Assembly: GCA_033344735.1 (NCBI GenBank) | Contig: JAWPMW010000001.1 | Span: forward strand, 1,037,869-1,101,868 | DNA: 64,000 bases | Direction: 5' to 3' | Source of the DNA: Gammaproteobacteria bacterium | GTDB lineage: Bacteria > Pseudomonadota > Gammaproteobacteria > UBA4575 | Shown here: positions 22,250 through 33,300 of the stretch, piece after piece | Numbering within the stretch: the stretch's first letter is position 1 | Layout of the letters: every line of letters starts with the position of its first letter | Program-made: the position numbers and the translations under genes | Notes under the pieces: model-generated | Database searches by the model: none | Told to the model about the DNA's origin: nothing | Seen by the model: the letters and a program-made list of their open reading frames with translations, nothing else

Positions 22250-22726
22250 TTAGCGTGAAATAGAATTGCTGCGACGTATTTTGTTTTGCAATTGCAATAC
22301 GCCATACATCAATGCTTCAGCGGTAGGCGGACAACCAGGAACATAAATATCAACCGGGACAATTCGATCACAACCACGAACAACAGAATAGGAATAATGG
22401 TAATAACCACCACCATTGGCACATGAGCCCATAGATATCACCCATTTTGGTTCTGGCATTTGGTCATACACTTTACGCAATGCAGGCGCCATCTTATTAA
22501 CCAATGTACCTGCCACAATCATCACGTCAGATTGTCTGGGGCTCGGCCGAAACACCACACCGAAACGATCTAAATCATAACGAGAAGCACCTGCATGCAT
22601 CATTTCTACTGCGCAGCAGGCAAGTCCGAATGTCATTGGCCACATTGAACCTGTTCGCGCCCAATTAACCAGCTCATCCAGTTTTCCAACAGCAAAGCCT
22701 TGCTGCATTATTTGCTCAGTATCCAT
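22250..22726 (-). CDS. nuoB: NADH-quinone oxidoreductase subunit B (4Fe-4S N2)
   Basis: Carries cluster N2, the immediate donor to quinone. The unusual adjacent-cysteine ligand pair C37-C38 ([10 protein letters not shown]) and C102 and C132 ([18 protein letters not shown]) are all present. The 158-residue length is normal. It starts 21 bases after nuoA. Confidence 0.98.
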   Translation of the reverse strand: MDTEQIMQQGFAVGKLDELVNWARTGSMWPMTFGLACCAVEMMHAGASRYDLDRFGVVFRPSPRQSDVMIVAGTLVNKMAPALRKVYDQMPEPKWVISMGSCANGGGYYHYSYSVVRGCDRIVPVDIYVPGCPPTAEALMYGVLQLQNKIRRSNSISR

Positions 22727-22747
22727 TTCTCTCCAAGCATTCCCTGA

Positions 22748-23104
22748 TTAATCCCAATTTAGCGCACCTTTTTTCCATTCATAGATGAATCCAATGATAA
22801 GTATGGTAAGAAAGAATGCCATTGCCAATAAACCAGGCATTCCAATATCGCGAAGTGCTACTGCCCATGGAAATAAAAATGCAATTTCAAGATCAAAAAT
22901 AATAAATAGAATTGCAACGAGATAATAACGAACATCAAATCGACTGCGTGAATCCTCGAAGGCTTCAAACCCACATTCATAGGGCGAGTCTTTAGCTGCT
23001 TCGGGCACTCGCTTGCTAAGCAACATACCGGCAATAATTGGCACCACACCTATAACCAGGGCTATGGCCAGAAATATAAGGATTGGAACGTAGTTCTGAA
23101 GCAT
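22748..23104 (-). CDS. nuoA: NADH-quinone oxidoreductase subunit A
   Basis: Three-helix membrane subunit, first gene of the operon, 118 residues. The loop between helices 1 and 2 has the conserved [20 protein letters not shown] block, including the quinone-chamber cysteine. The Shine-Dalgarno sequence is weak. A promoter must lie upstream in 23105-23472, but none could be picked with confidence. Confidence 0.98.
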   Translation of the reverse strand: MLQNYVPILIFLAIALVIGVVPIIAGMLLSKRVPEAAKDSPYECGFEAFEDSRSRFDVRYYLVAILFIIFDLEIAFLFPWAVALRDIGMPGLLAMAFFLTILIIGFIYEWKKGALNWD

Positions 23105-23472
23105 ATCTGTAATAATTTTTATAAGTGTCGATTATGCCGCAATCTGTGCACTCTTATGGATCGCCTACAGATATTAAGCCCCCGATGAAGGGAACACAAA
23201 TTGATGAATTGTATGGGACGATAAATAGGCTAGAACTGAGTAAAATATATCCAAAATGTAAATTTCTAGCCAATTATTACGTTCTAGAGGGAAAATCTAG
23301 ATATACATCCCGCTGCAAACAAAGCTACTGGAGCATTGATGGAAGAATCACCGTGATATTTGAGGGGTACACCGCGCCACGGACCTAGATATTTCCGCTT
23401 TCAGCGCAATAGTAATGATGTGAGCAATATTTTATTATTAAATATTGAAAGTTTATTATTTCAGAATATAGG
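23105..23472. other. intergenic region upstream of the nuo operon
   Basis: 368 bases without a convincing gene. It must hold the nuoA promoter on the minus strand; candidate -10 boxes are numerous because the DNA is AT-rich, so none is called. An 8-bp AT-rich inverted repeat (CAATATTT, 7-base loop, AAATATTG) lies at 23425-23447. An 87-codon plus-strand reading frame (23125-23388) starts at GTG without a ribosome site and is not accepted. Confidence 0.5.
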
Positions 23473-23763
23473 CTATAAAAAGACTATCAATATATAGACA
23501 GCGACAACTGAAAAAAGGCCGGCTGCCATGCATCCAGCCACAATTAATCTATCATCTGCACGGAGTTGCCTGAGCGCTCTAGGCGATGAAATTACTTGTG
23601 AACCACTCACACTGACTTCTTTTTGTTGACTTTCTGCTGCGACCAAATCTGCTTCATCATTAGCGTCACAACTTTCAGGCTTTTCAACTGACTCGGGCGC
23701 TGGTTTATCCAGAGTTAATCCAGCATCTTCTTCATTGTATTCAATTTTCGGGTTTACTTGCAT
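23473..23763 (-). CDS. small C-terminally anchored membrane protein, unknown function
   Basis: A 96-residue protein that was not recognised. The start is taken as ATG at 23763, preceded by AAGGA at 9 bases; an in-frame GTG at 23787 is less likely. The first ~70 residues are acidic and polar, followed by a basic patch (SPRALRQLRADDR) and one transmembrane helix ending at the C-terminus (IVAGCMAAGLFSVVAVYILI). Topology by the positive-inside rule puts the acidic part in the cytoplasm. It lies between an ABM-domain gene and the nuo operon, on the same strand. Confidence 0.6.
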   Translation of the reverse strand: MQVNPKIEYNEEDAGLTLDKPAPESVEKPESCDANDEADLVAAESQQKEVSVSGSQVISSPRALRQLRADDRLIVAGCMAAGLFSVVAVYILIVFL

Positions 23764-23914
23764 ATTGCCATTTCCTTTTGGGATCACCTGCAGTTAATAA
23801 ACTTAAAGAAACAATTCAAGCAACACTGTGATCACATCGAAGAATTAAAACATGGCAGGATGGATGGCTTGATACGCCGATAAATGGTAGTTGCACCTTT
23901 AGGCGCAAAAGCCG

Positions 23915-24199
23915 TCACTGGTTATGTTCAGTTATTTGATAATGTCGTTCAACATCTACTGTTGCTGCACCCCAGCGCGAACTACCAACTCGTTTTTGGT
24001 GTCTTTCAAATGATTCACTATCTATAAATTCTTCATAGACATGATAAATGTTTTTGTTTGCATCATCCTGAACAACATTAAATACTAAGCAACCTTCTTC
24101 TTTCATTGACTGTTCAATATGCAGAGGAAGCTCTTTTTGGATTTCTGGAAGATCACCGTCAGAGACTAGGATATACCCTTGAAGAATAATTTTTGACAA
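23915..24199 (-). CDS. antibiotic biosynthesis monooxygenase (ABM)-domain protein
   Basis: A 94-residue protein with the ferredoxin-like dimeric alpha+beta barrel pattern: GYILV strand, then HIEQSMKEEGCLVFNVVQD and IYHVYEEFIDSESFERHQ. Such proteins include quinol monooxygenase YgiN and many of unknown substrate, so no reaction is assigned. The start is inferred as TTG at 24199, with AGGA 8 bases upstream. An upstream GTG at 24289 would lie inside tRNA-Leu and cannot be the natural start. Confidence 0.75.
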   Translation of the reverse strand: MSKIILQGYILVSDGDLPEIQKELPLHIEQSMKEEGCLVFNVVQDDANKNIYHVYEEFIDSESFERHQKRVGSSRWGAATVDVERHYQITEHNQ

Positions 24200-24247
24200 A
24201 GCTTCATTCCTAGTTTCATACGTCTGCTTTCGACTCAAAAGCAAGTA

Positions 24248-24332
24248 TGGTGCCGATGGCCGGAGTCGAACCGGCACAGCTTTCGCCACAGCCCCCTCAA
24301 GACTGCGTGTCTACCAATTCCACCACATCGGC
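24248..24332 (-). tRNA. tRNA-Leu (GAG anticodon)
   Basis: An 85-base class II tRNA with a long variable arm, a perfect 7-bp acceptor stem (GCCGATG with CATCGGC) and encoded CCA. The anticodon loop CTTGAGG gives anticodon GAG. It lies 35 bases after secG, the same neighbourhood as leuU in E. coli. Confidence 0.97.
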
Positions 24333-24367
24333 TAGTTTTTTTACGCTGCAGGAAACAGCTTAAAGAA

Positions 24368-24874
24368 TTACTGAGGAATATCAGACGGTATTGCTTGTTC
24401 AGCTTTATCGATCGTATCATCCAACGCTTCTCCAGCAGCTTCAGGGATATCCGAAGCCTGATCTGCTTTCTTCTCTATTTCTTCTTTGATGATATCGAGC
24501 ATCTCTTCCCCGGTAGCATCTTCAGGCAAGTCAATTACATTTGGCAGATCTGAAGGTGTTTGAGGAATATCAATCTGCTGTTCTTGTGTAACGGACTCCA
24601 TGACACTCTCTGTTACATCGCGATTACTCGCAAGATAGGCAAGCACAATACTATTCACGAAGAACGCAGCAGCAAGTATTGCAGTTGCACGCGACATAAA
24701 TGATGAAGAACCTTTTGCACCAAATACTGTTCCAGAAGCACCGCCGCCGCCACCGCCGCCACCGCCGCCAAATGCTGCGCCTGCGGCCGCACCTGCACCT
24801 CGTTGCAATAAAACTAATCCAATTAACCCAGCCGCAATAAGTACATCTACTGATACTAAAATACTATATAACAT
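24368..24874 (-). CDS. secG: preprotein translocase subunit SecG
   Basis: Non-essential subunit of the SecYEG channel with two transmembrane helices (~3-22 and ~60-80). Between them is a run of nine glycines and the motif ASGTVFGAKGSSSFMSRATA, typical of gammaproteobacteria. At 168 residues it is longer than E. coli SecG (110) because of an acidic C-terminal tail of about 85 residues rich in Glu, Asp and Pro. It follows tpiA. Confidence 0.95.
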   Translation of the reverse strand: MLYSILVSVDVLIAAGLIGLVLLQRGAGAAAGAAFGGGGGGGGGGASGTVFGAKGSSSFMSRATAILAAAFFVNSIVLAYLASNRDVTESVMESVTQEQQIDIPQTPSDLPNVIDLPEDATGEEMLDIIKEEIEKKADQASDIPEAAGEALDDTIDKAEQAIPSDIPQ

Positions 24875-24900
24875 TCGTCACTACCGTATGTGTGTTAAAT

Positions 24901-25659
24901 CTATTTAGAAGAACCCGCAGATACAATCGCATTAAATTGCCCTGCGTCCAAAGAAGCGCCACCAATGAGGCCTCCATCAATATCCGGCTGAGAAAATAAT
25001 TCAGCCGCATTATTTGCTTTCACGCTACCGCCATAAAGTATTCTTAAACCTTGTGCAATATCGTCAGACTGCTTAGCTATTTCTGATCTGATAATTGCAT
25101 GTACTTCTTGAGCTTGTTCAGGCGAGGCAGTTTTACCTGTCCCAATCGCCCAAATTGGCTCATACGCCAATACTGCGTTTTCCATATTAGCTATACCTGC
25201 TTCATTCACCACTGCATTCACTTGTCTCACAATGGTGTCTTGCATTATTCCTTGTTCGCGCTGTTGTAAACTTTCACCCACACATAATATAGGCACAATT
25301 CCAGCCGCTTGAATGCGCAAATACTTAGCCGCCACAATAGCATCGGTTTCGCCGTAATATTCACGTCTTTCGGAATGACCAACAATGGCATATCGACAAC
25401 TCATTTCAGCCACCATCTCAGCGGATACTTCTCCTGTATAGGCACCGTTTTGATGCTCAGCAACCGACTGTGCACCTAAATACACATTATTTGCAGAAAT
25501 GTGTGTAGCAACATTACTCAAATAAGGGAATGGCGGACAAATTACCGCATCGACACCCTCTAGACCGTCACAATGGGTATCAATAGCTTTAACCAACGAT
25601 TGAGCCATTTCAAGGCTGCCGTTTAACTTCCAATTTGCCGCTACAATGGATCGACGCAT
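24901..25659 (-). CDS. tpiA: triose-phosphate isomerase
   Basis: Glycolytic and gluconeogenic enzyme that interconverts dihydroxyacetone phosphate and glyceraldehyde 3-phosphate. The 252-residue TIM barrel has AANWKLNG (catalytic Asn/Lys near 11-13), VGHSERR (catalytic His), AYEPIWAIGTGKTA (catalytic Glu and loop 6) and YGGSVKANN. It starts 112 bases after glmM and is followed by secG. Confidence 0.99.
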   Translation of the reverse strand: MRRSIVAANWKLNGSLEMAQSLVKAIDTHCDGLEGVDAVICPPFPYLSNVATHISANNVYLGAQSVAEHQNGAYTGEVSAEMVAEMSCRYAIVGHSERREYYGETDAIVAAKYLRIQAAGIVPILCVGESLQQREQGIMQDTIVRQVNAVVNEAGIANMENAVLAYEPIWAIGTGKTASPEQAQEVHAIIRSEIAKQSDDIAQGLRILYGGSVKANNAAELFSQPDIDGGLIGGASLDAGQFNAIVSAGSSK

Positions 25660-25771
25660 AAAATTATTAACTAGATTAGGATGGAGCGCGCAAGCTTACC
25701 TAGCGCGCATAAGAAATTCAATCAAGGAGGAGTATATGAGGCGGCTATTTTAGCCTTGAACATTATAACCT

Positions 25772-27112
25772 CTAGGCAGCACACTCATCTGAAACTGCCG
25801 AAGCAATCTGCTCAGCCAGAGTACGCACTTGTGGTGCATCTACTCCTTCAACCATGACACGGATAAGTGGCTCTGTCCCAGATGGCCTTAATAATACTCT
25901 ACCCGTATCAGCCAATTGTGATTCCGCATCACTTACCGCTTCACGAATACCTTTGGATTTAGAAATATCGATTTTCTGCCTAATTGGCACATTCACCAAA
26001 GTTTGCGGATATTTACTCATGCCGTGCTTAGCTTCACGTAAGTTAATGCCTTCATCAACCAACACTTCAAGCACCTGTAAAGCGGCCACAATGGCATCTC
26101 CGGTTGAAGTCCTATCCAGACAGATTATATGGCCAGAAGATTCTCCACCTAACTCCCAGGCCTGTTGCTGAAGCATTTCAAGGACATATCTGTCTCCAAC
26201 TGCCGCTCGCAAAAATTCGATATTTTGCCGTTGCAATGCGTGTTCAAGTCCTAAGTTGGACATCAATGTGCCTACTACGCCACCTTTCATATAATTCTTA
26301 CGTTTTCTAGCAGCGCCAATAACATAAAGCAGTTCATCTCCATCAACGACTTCGCCATTTTCATCTACCATAATAAGACGATCACCGTCACCATCAATAG
26401 CAATGCCTAGATCCGCATGGTGCTCAATCACTGCCATGCGCAATTTCTTTGGGTCTGTTGCACCGCACATATGGTTGATGTTTAAACCATTTGGCTCAGC
26501 ACCTATAGTGACAACTTCTGCACCTAATTCACGAAATACGTTTGGAGCGACGTGATAGGTAGCGCCGTGAGCACAATCAATTACCAATTTAAGATCGTTT
26601 AATCGTACCTTTGCATTAATAGTGCTTTTACAAAATTCAATGTAACGGCCTGATGCATCACGGATTCGCTCTACTTTACCTAACTGATCAGAACTGACAG
26701 TCGTTAGCGGCTTTTCCATTTCTTCTTCAATGCGCTGCTCGATATCATCCGGCAGCTTTGTTCCCTCTGAAGAGAAAAATTTCACGCCATTATCATAATA
26801 TGGGTTATGAGAAGCACTAATGACAATACCTGCAGAGGCTCTCAATGTTCTGGTTAAATAAGCAATCGCTGGCGTTGGCATTGGCCCAAGCAAACGACTA
26901 TTTACACCTGCTGCCGATAACCCGGCTTCTAACACCGATTCCAGCATATAGCCTGAGATACGCGTATCTTTTCCTATAAGAATCAAGTTATTACCTTCTT
27001 CGCATAAAACTTTGCCGGCAGCCCAACCCAGTTTCAATACAAATTCCGGCGTCATAACGCCATCACCTACGCGACCACGAATTCCATCTGTACCAAAAAA
27101 TTTTCTTTTCAT
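25772..27112 (-). CDS. glmM: phosphoglucosamine mutase
   Basis: Converts glucosamine-6-phosphate to glucosamine-1-phosphate for UDP-GlcNAc synthesis, feeding peptidoglycan and LPS. The 446-residue chain has the phosphoserine loop [12 protein letters not shown], the metal loop DGDGDR and the substrate motif [21 protein letters not shown] near the C-terminus binds phosphate. The usual neighbour folP is missing between ftsH and glmM. Its promoter must lie in 27113-27202, downstream of the ftsH terminator. Confidence 0.99.
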   Translation of the reverse strand: MKRKFFGTDGIRGRVGDGVMTPEFVLKLGWAAGKVLCEEGNNLILIGKDTRISGYMLESVLEAGLSAAGVNSRLLGPMPTPAIAYLTRTLRASAGIVISASHNPYYDNGVKFFSSEGTKLPDDIEQRIEEEMEKPLTTVSSDQLGKVERIRDASGRYIEFCKSTINAKVRLNDLKLVIDCAHGATYHVAPNVFRELGAEVVTIGAEPNGLNINHMCGATDPKKLRMAVIEHHADLGIAIDGDGDRLIMVDENGEVVDGDELLYVIGAARKRKNYMKGGVVGTLMSNLGLEHALQRQNIEFLRAAVGDRYVLEMLQQQAWELGGESSGHIICLDRTSTGDAIVAALQVLEVLVDEGINLREAKHGMSKYPQTLVNVPIRQKIDISKSKGIREAVSDAESQLADTGRVLLRPSGTEPLIRVMVEGVDAPQVRTLAEQIASAVSDECAA

Positions 27113-27202
27113 GCCCGATTCCAGGTTTCTTCTAATAATTGGTTCACTTTACCCAGCTAAGGTACTGTTTTCTACACAGCTCGTCAGTGATCTAGATAGC
27201 AC

Positions 27203-27234
27203 AAATAAAAACGGCTCGCATTTGCGAGCCGTTT
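27203..27234 (-). terminator. intrinsic terminator after ftsH
   Basis: An 11-bp perfect stem (AAACGGCTCGC with GCGAGCCGTTT) with a 4-base loop begins 23 bases after the ftsH stop and is followed on the minus strand by TTTTTATTT. It ends the carA-carB-greA-rlmE-ftsH transcript. Confidence 0.9.
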
Positions 27235-27256
27235 ATTACCTAACTTAAGTACTTGC

Positions 27257-29173
27257 CTAGTGTAGGCTAGCCGGACCTCCGATTGGACCTGGCTCATCGA
27301 CATCTGCTGGTGCAGCACTGCCGCCTTCATCGGGCTCATCATCTTCCCAATCTTTAGGAACTCTAGGTGTTTTACCTTCCATGATGTCATCGATCTGATC
27401 TGAATCGATGGTTTCATATTTTATTAACGCTTTTGCCATCACATGAAGTTTTTCTAAATTATCCATTAGAATGGTTTTGGCACGATCATAGTTAAAGTCG
27501 ATAATCTTCCTCACTTCACCATCAATAGTATGGGCAGTCTCATCAGACACTGTTTTACGCTGTGCAACAGAGTGGCCTAGGAAAACTTCACCCTCTTCTT
27601 CACTATAAGCAAGGGGGCCCATTTTTTCGGACAATCCCCATTTCGTTACCATGCCTCGCGCAATGTCAGTCGCACGCTCAATATCATTAGAGGCGCCTGT
27701 AGTTACTGCTTCAGCACCAAAGATAATTTCTTCTGCAAGACGCCCACCAAAGAGTGTAGAAATTTGGCATTCTAATCGTTGCTTGCTGTGACTGTATCGA
27801 TCTTCTTCAGGTAAGAACATAGTGACACCTAGAGCACGCCCACGAGGAATAATCGTTACTTTATACACAGGGTCATGTTCTGGCATCAACCGACCAACAA
27901 TGGCATGACCCGCTTCATGATAAGCAGTCAGTTTCTTTTCATCATCACTCATCACCATGGATTTGCGCTCAGCACCCATAATGATCTTATCTTTTGCGCG
28001 TTCGAACTCATTCATTTCTACACTACGTTTGTTTGCGCGCGCAGCAAATAAAGCAGCCTCATTAACAAGGTTAGCTAAATCGGCGCCAGAAAATCCTGGT
28101 GTTCCACGAGCAATTAAATCGGCGCGTACATCTTTACCTAGTGGTACTTTACGCATATGTACTTTTAGAATTTGTTCTCTTCCACGTAAGTCTGGCAATG
28201 GCACAGTCACTTGGCGATCGAATCGACCAGGTCTTAATAAGGCAGGGTCTAGCACGTCTGGGCGGTTAGTCGCTGCAATGACAATCACACCTTCACTACC
28301 TTCGAAACCATCCATTTCAACCAATAACTGGTTAAGTGTTTGCTCACGCTCATCATGACCACCACCTAGACCAGCACCACGATGGCGGCCCACTGCGTCA
28401 ATCTCATCAATAAAGATAATGCATGGTGCATGCTTTTTAGCTTGTGAAAACATATCGCGAACTCGCGAGGCGCCAACACCTACAAACATTTCGACAAAGT
28501 CTGAACCAGAGATTGTAAAGAATGGCACTTTGGCTTCACCAGCAATGGCTTTAGCTAATAATGTTTTACCAGTACCCGGCGAGCCCACCATGAGTACACC
28601 GCGTGGAATTTTTCCGCCTAGCTTTTGGAACTTACTTGGGTCACGCAAGAATTCAACTAGCTCACCGACTTCTTCTTTTGCTTCTTCAACACCTGCTACA
28701 TCTGCAAATGTGACTTTAATTTGATCTTCACCCATTAAGCGCGCTTTACTTTTACCAAATGACATTGCACCGCGCGAACCACCACCACCTTGCATTTGGC
28801 GCATAAGGAATATCCATACTCCAATCAACAACAGCATGGGGAACCAACTAATAAATATATCAACTAGTATTGATCGCGACTGCCCAGGGTTAGTTTGAAT
28901 GACGACATTATTTTGCAATAACTCATCGACTAACTTCGTGTCATTTGGATTATATGCTGTGAATTTCTTGCCATCTGACCTATAACCATGAATTGTTCGG
29001 TTATCTGCTTCTATGGTCACTTCCCTGATTTGACCAGAGCGAACCTCTTCAACAAATTGCGAATAAGACAACTCAGCAGTTGGCTTATTTGTTTTCGTGA
29101 AGTTATTAAAGACAGACATTAGTACAACGACTATGACTGCCCATAAAATTAAATTTTTCACCATATCATTCAT
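27257..29173 (-). CDS. ftsH: ATP-dependent zinc metalloprotease FtsH
   Basis: Hexameric inner-membrane AAA+ protease for membrane quality control and regulated proteolysis, for example of sigma-32 and LpxC in E. coli. The 638-residue chain has two N-terminal transmembrane helices (~5-25 and ~100-120), Walker A GSPGTGKT, Walker [11 protein letters not shown], the second region of homology and the zinc motif HEAGH. It starts 47 bases after rlmE, in the usual rlmE-ftsH order. Confidence 0.99.
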   Translation of the reverse strand: MNDMVKNLILWAVIVVVLMSVFNNFTKTNKPTAELSYSQFVEEVRSGQIREVTIEADNRTIHGYRSDGKKFTAYNPNDTKLVDELLQNNVVIQTNPGQSRSILVDIFISWFPMLLLIGVWIFLMRQMQGGGGSRGAMSFGKSKARLMGEDQIKVTFADVAGVEEAKEEVGELVEFLRDPSKFQKLGGKIPRGVLMVGSPGTGKTLLAKAIAGEAKVPFFTISGSDFVEMFVGVGASRVRDMFSQAKKHAPCIIFIDEIDAVGRHRGAGLGGGHDEREQTLNQLLVEMDGFEGSEGVIVIAATNRPDVLDPALLRPGRFDRQVTVPLPDLRGREQILKVHMRKVPLGKDVRADLIARGTPGFSGADLANLVNEAALFAARANKRSVEMNEFERAKDKIIMGAERKSMVMSDDEKKLTAYHEAGHAIVGRLMPEHDPVYKVTIIPRGRALGVTMFLPEEDRYSHSKQRLECQISTLFGGRLAEEIIFGAEAVTTGASNDIERATDIARGMVTKWGLSEKMGPLAYSEEEGEVFLGHSVAQRKTVSDETAHTIDGEVRKIIDFNYDRAKTILMDNLEKLHVMAKALIKYETIDSDQIDDIMEGKTPRVPKDWEDDEPDEGGSAAPADVDEPGPIGGPASLH

Positions 29174-29220
29174 TCAAAATACCTCAATGAGCACACTGCA
29201 TCCTTGTGAAACTGATCTTA

Positions 29221-29844
29221 CTATAACTCAAAATCGCGAGCGACCGCATACATCTCTCTGCTTTCTTTTCTAGATGCTTGCGGCTTAAAAGTCGCTACAC
29301 GTCTAAAACTAGTCCTTAATTCCTGGATATATGGTGCATATCCTTCACCTTGGAATAACTTAACGGCAAAAACACCGCCTTTTGTAAGGTGTTGTCTAGC
29401 AAAGTCTAGCGCGAGTTCAGCCAAATACATTGATTTAGGCTGATCGACGGCCTTGTTACCAGATATATTGGGGGCGATGTCTGACAATACAAGGTCTACT
29501 GGGTGATTATTGAGCGAACTAACTAATTGAGCTAGTGTTTCGTCCTCAGTAAAGTCTCCTTGTATAACACACACACCTTCAATAGGGTCCATCTCTAGTA
29601 TGTCTAGGCCTATGACCTTACCGGATGTGCCTGAAATATTTTTCACTACATACTGGCACCATGCACCTGGTGCTGCACCAAGATCGACTATAAATTGGTT
29701 AGGATGAAATATCTGGTATTTGCCATCAATTTCTTGCAGTTTATAAACAGCGCGAGAACGATAACCTTCTGCTTTTGCTTTTGCGACATAGTGATCCTTA
29801 CTTTGTCGACTGATCCAGCGCGAACTGCTTTTACTACGTGCCAC
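29221..29844 (-). CDS. rlmE: 23S rRNA 2'-O-ribose U2552 methyltransferase
   Basis: Methylates U2552 in the A-loop of 23S rRNA and matters for 50S assembly; heat-inducible in E. coli. The 207-residue Rossmann methyltransferase has the SAM loop VDLGAAPGAWCQYV and the RrmJ-type catalytic K-D-K-E residues, including the D of LSDIAPN. The start codon is GTG and lacks a clear Shine-Dalgarno sequence. It lies between greA and ftsH; the usual divergent yhbY is not present here. Confidence 0.98.
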   Translation of the reverse strand: MARSKSSSRWISRQSKDHYVAKAKAEGYRSRAVYKLQEIDGKYQIFHPNQFIVDLGAAPGAWCQYVVKNISGTSGKVIGLDILEMDPIEGVCVIQGDFTEDETLAQLVSSLNNHPVDLVLSDIAPNISGNKAVDQPKSMYLAELALDFARQHLTKGGVFAVKLFQGEGYAPYIQELRTSFRRVATFKPQASRKESREMYAVARDFEL

Positions 29845-29874
29845 TAATTTGTATCAATAACGCGGTTAACAATT

Positions 29875-30351
29875 TCAGATAAAATGCACATCTAAAATTT
29901 CGTATTCTTTTTCGCCACCTGGTGCAATCACAGTGGCTATATCACCTACATTTTTGCCAATTAATGCACGTGCGATCGGAGACGTTACAGAAATTAAATT
30001 CTTTTTTATATCAGCTTCGTCTTCACCAACAATTTGATACGTGACTTCATCTCCAGTTTCCTCATCCGCCAAGTCAACAGTGGTACCAAAAACTATTCGC
30101 CCACCAGTATCTAATTTAGTCACATCAATAATTTCGGCATTGGAAAGAATTCCATCAATGTGCTGAATGCGGCCTTCAATAAAACTTTGCTGTTCACGCG
30201 CTGCGTGGTATTCAGCATTCTCTTTTAAATCACCATGTTCGCGTGCCGTCGCAATTGCTTCAATCACTCGAGGACGATCAACTGATTTAAGCTGCTTTAA
30301 TTCATCACGCAAGCTTTCTGCGCCACGCGCTGTTAAAGGAACTTTATTCAT
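29875..30351 (-). CDS. greA: transcription elongation factor GreA
   Basis: Secondary-channel factor that stimulates cleavage of backtracked transcripts by RNA polymerase. The 158-residue length is exactly usual, with an N-terminal coiled coil (~12-75) carrying acidic tip residues within [13 protein letters not shown] and a C-terminal FKBP-like domain ([14 protein letters not shown]). It starts 20 bases after carB. Confidence 0.99.
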   Translation of the reverse strand: MNKVPLTARGAESLRDELKQLKSVDRPRVIEAIATAREHGDLKENAEYHAAREQQSFIEGRIQHIDGILSNAEIIDVTKLDTGGRIVFGTTVDLADEETGDEVTYQIVGEDEADIKKNLISVTSPIARALIGKNVGDIATVIAPGGEKEYEILDVHFI

Positions 30352-30371
30352 ATAAACTCTTATCTAATTTG

Positions 30372-33300
30372 TTAATGTGCCAATTGAGCATGCAAATCTT
30401 GTAAAGGATAAACATCATTAGAAGAGCCTTGTTTAATAGCCTCTATCAATGCCCACGCACCTGTTATTGTAGTCGTATAGCAAACTTTTTTCTGCAATGC
30501 TTTTCGTCGTATTGTGAATGAATCAGCAATCGCTTGCTTACCTTCAGTAGTGTTTACAATTAGATCAATTTTTTGATCAATAATCATATCAACAACATGC
30601 GGCCGACCTTGTCTTACTTTATTTACATGTTGACAGGCAATTTTTTCAGATTCTAGAAAGTTCGCAGTCCCATCCGTAGCAACAATTTCAAAGCCAAGCT
30701 TAATTAATTCTTTAGCTACTTTAGCAGTTTGCTCTTTATCCACATCACGCACACTAACAAAAACTTTCCCACTTAATGGCAAGTCCACTCCTGCGGCAAG
30801 CTGTGATTTAGCAAATGCTTCACCAAATGTTTTACCTACACCCATAACTTCTCCTGTGGACTTCATCTCTGGACCAAGAATAGGGTCAACACCAACAAAC
30901 TTCATGAACGGAAATACTGCTTCTTTTACTGAATAATGCTCAGGCACTATCTCGATCTTTACATTCTGTTCCGCCAAAGATACTCCTGCCATACAACGAG
31001 CCGCTATTTTAGCTAACGGCAAACCAATTGCCTTTGACACGAAAGGAACTGTTCGCGAAGCTCTTGGATTAACTTCCAGCAAGTAAACATCCTGGCCTTT
31101 AACAGCATATTGGATGTTCATTAAACCTATCACGTTAAGCCCAAAGGCTAATTTATGTGTAATTTCTTTAAGCGTGTCTTGCAGCTCTTGGGAAAGCGTG
31201 TGCGGCGGCAAAGAGCAGGCAGAATCACCAGAATGAATGCCAGCTTGCTCAATGTGCTCCATTACGCCCGCGACGAATACATCTTTCCCATCACATATAG
31301 CATCAACATCAATTTCTATTGCATCTGACAAGAAACGATCCAGCAATACTGGTGAATCATTGGAAACAGAAACAGCTGTAGTCATGTAATGCATTAGGTC
31401 ATCATCATTATGTACTATTTCCATGGCACGCCCACCTAATACATATGACGGCCGAACTACTAAGGGATAACCAATTTCATTTGCCAAAGGCACAGCTTCT
31501 TCTGCACTACGTGCAGTTGCATTGGGCGGTTGCAGTAAATTTAATTTATTAACCAGCTCTTGGAAGCGTTCACGATCTTCTGCCAAATCAATTGAATCAG
31601 GGCTAGTACCAATAATCGGTACCCCAGCAGCTTCTAGATCTCGAGCAAGTTTTAATGGCGTCTGTCCCCCAAATTGAACTATCACTCCAACCGGCTTTTC
31701 TATTTGGCAAATTTCCAATACATCTTCTAATGTTAAAGGATCAAAATACAATCGATCAGAAGTATCGTAATCAGTAGAGACTGTTTCTGGATTACAGTTA
31801 ACCATAATGGTTTCATAACCATCTTCACGCATCGCTAATGCTGCATGCACGCAACAGTAATCAAATTCAATCCCCTGACCAATTCGATTTGGTCCGCCAC
31901 CCAGCACCATGATTTTCTTTTTATCTGTTGCTTGTGCTTCACACTCTATTTCGTACGAAGAATACATATAAGCAGTACTAGTTGAAAACTCTGCCGCACA
32001 AGTATCTACACGCTTAAATACAGGTCTAATGGAATTTTTCCAACGATATGAGCGCACATCTGCTTCTGTGACACCATCAATTATCTGCGCAATTCGTTGA
32101 TCAGAAAATCCTTTCTGTTTAATTTCAAATAATTCTTCAGCAGTGAGTTGATTTAATGTTTTTGATTGAATATGTTGCTCCCAATCAATTAACTGTTTCA
32201 TTTGCGCTAAGAACCAATGATCAACCGCAGTCATTTCATAAAGTTTTTCTATGTTGTAGCCATTGCGCATCGCATCAGCAATAAACCATACACGACTTGG
32301 GCCAGTTTCCAGAAGACGTTCGTCTAATTCATGCTCCCAGTCAGCATTGGTTTTATCAATGACAGGATTCAATCCATCCATGCCCGTCTCTAAACCACGC
32401 AATGCTTTTTGGAACGACTCCTGAAAAGTACGACCAATCGCCATAACTTCGCCCACAGATTTCATTTGAGTACCAAGTATTGCAGGTGCTTGCGGGAATT
32501 TCTCAAATGCAAAACGAGGAATTTTAGTTACGACATAATCTATCGTTGGCTCAAATGAAGCAGGTGTTGCACCACCAGTAATTTCATTATCCAATTCATC
32601 CAAGGTGTAACCTACTGCAAGTTTCGCCGCCACTTTAGCGATAGGAAAACCAGTTGCTTTTGACGCTAATGCCGACGAACGCGATACGCGCGGATTCATT
32701 TCAATAACAATCAAACGCCCATCTTTAGGATTAACCGAGAATTGAACGTTAGATCCTCCGGTATCGACACCAATTTTGCGTAATACTTCTACCGAGGCAT
32801 TTCGCATTATTTGATATTCTTTATCTGTCAGGGTCTGAGCAGGTGCAACTGTTATAGAGTCTCCCGTGTGAACACCCATAGGGTCAAAATTTTCTATTGA
32901 GCAAATGATAATGCAGTTATCAGCATGATCACGCACCACTTCCATTTCATATTCTTTCCAACCCAGAAGAGATTCTTCCAACAATACTTCGGTCGTTGGA
33001 GAAAGATCTAAACCACGAGCAACAATGGTTTCAAACTCTTCCATGTTGTAAGCAATACCACCTCCGCTGCCACCCAACGTAAAAGAAGGACGAATAATGG
33101 TTGGGAAACCTACTTGTGGTTGAATTTGCAATGCTTCTTCTATGCTGTGCGCTACAGCAGATTTAGCAGACTCCAGGCCAATCTCACCCATCGCCACTTT
33201 AAATTTTTCGCGATCTTCTGCCATATCGATTGCATCTTTAGAAGCACCAATCATTTCTACATTGAATTTTTCTAGCACACCTTCACGATCCAGATCCAAT

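Noticed and set aside
23125-23388. 87-codon plus-strand frame upstream of nuoA
   Set aside because: It starts at GTG without a ribosome site, shows no recognisable fold or hydrophobic pattern, and lies antisense across the nuoA promoter region.
23425-23447. AT-rich inverted repeat as a terminator for the 96-residue gene
   Set aside because: The stem has only one G-C pair and no U-run on the minus strand; such repeats are expected in AT-rich DNA.
23891-23908. hairpin after the ABM gene as terminator
   Set aside because: A 7-bp stem with a G-U pair but no following U-run; termination could not be supported.
24200-24289. N-terminal extension of the ABM-domain protein into tRNA-Leu
   Set aside because: The first 14 residues would be encoded by the tRNA gene antiparallel to nothing but the mature tRNA sequence itself; a TTG with AGGA at 24199 explains the conserved part better.
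24738-24772. repeat array in secG as a CRISPR-like or regulatory repeat
   Set aside because: It is a run of glycine codons in frame inside a normal SecG; no spacers exist.
25686-25708. GCGCGC-N11-GCGCGC hairpin between glmM and tpiA
   Set aside because: The arms are self-complementary 6-mers without a U-run; it may lie in the tpiA leader but gives no clear terminator or known element.
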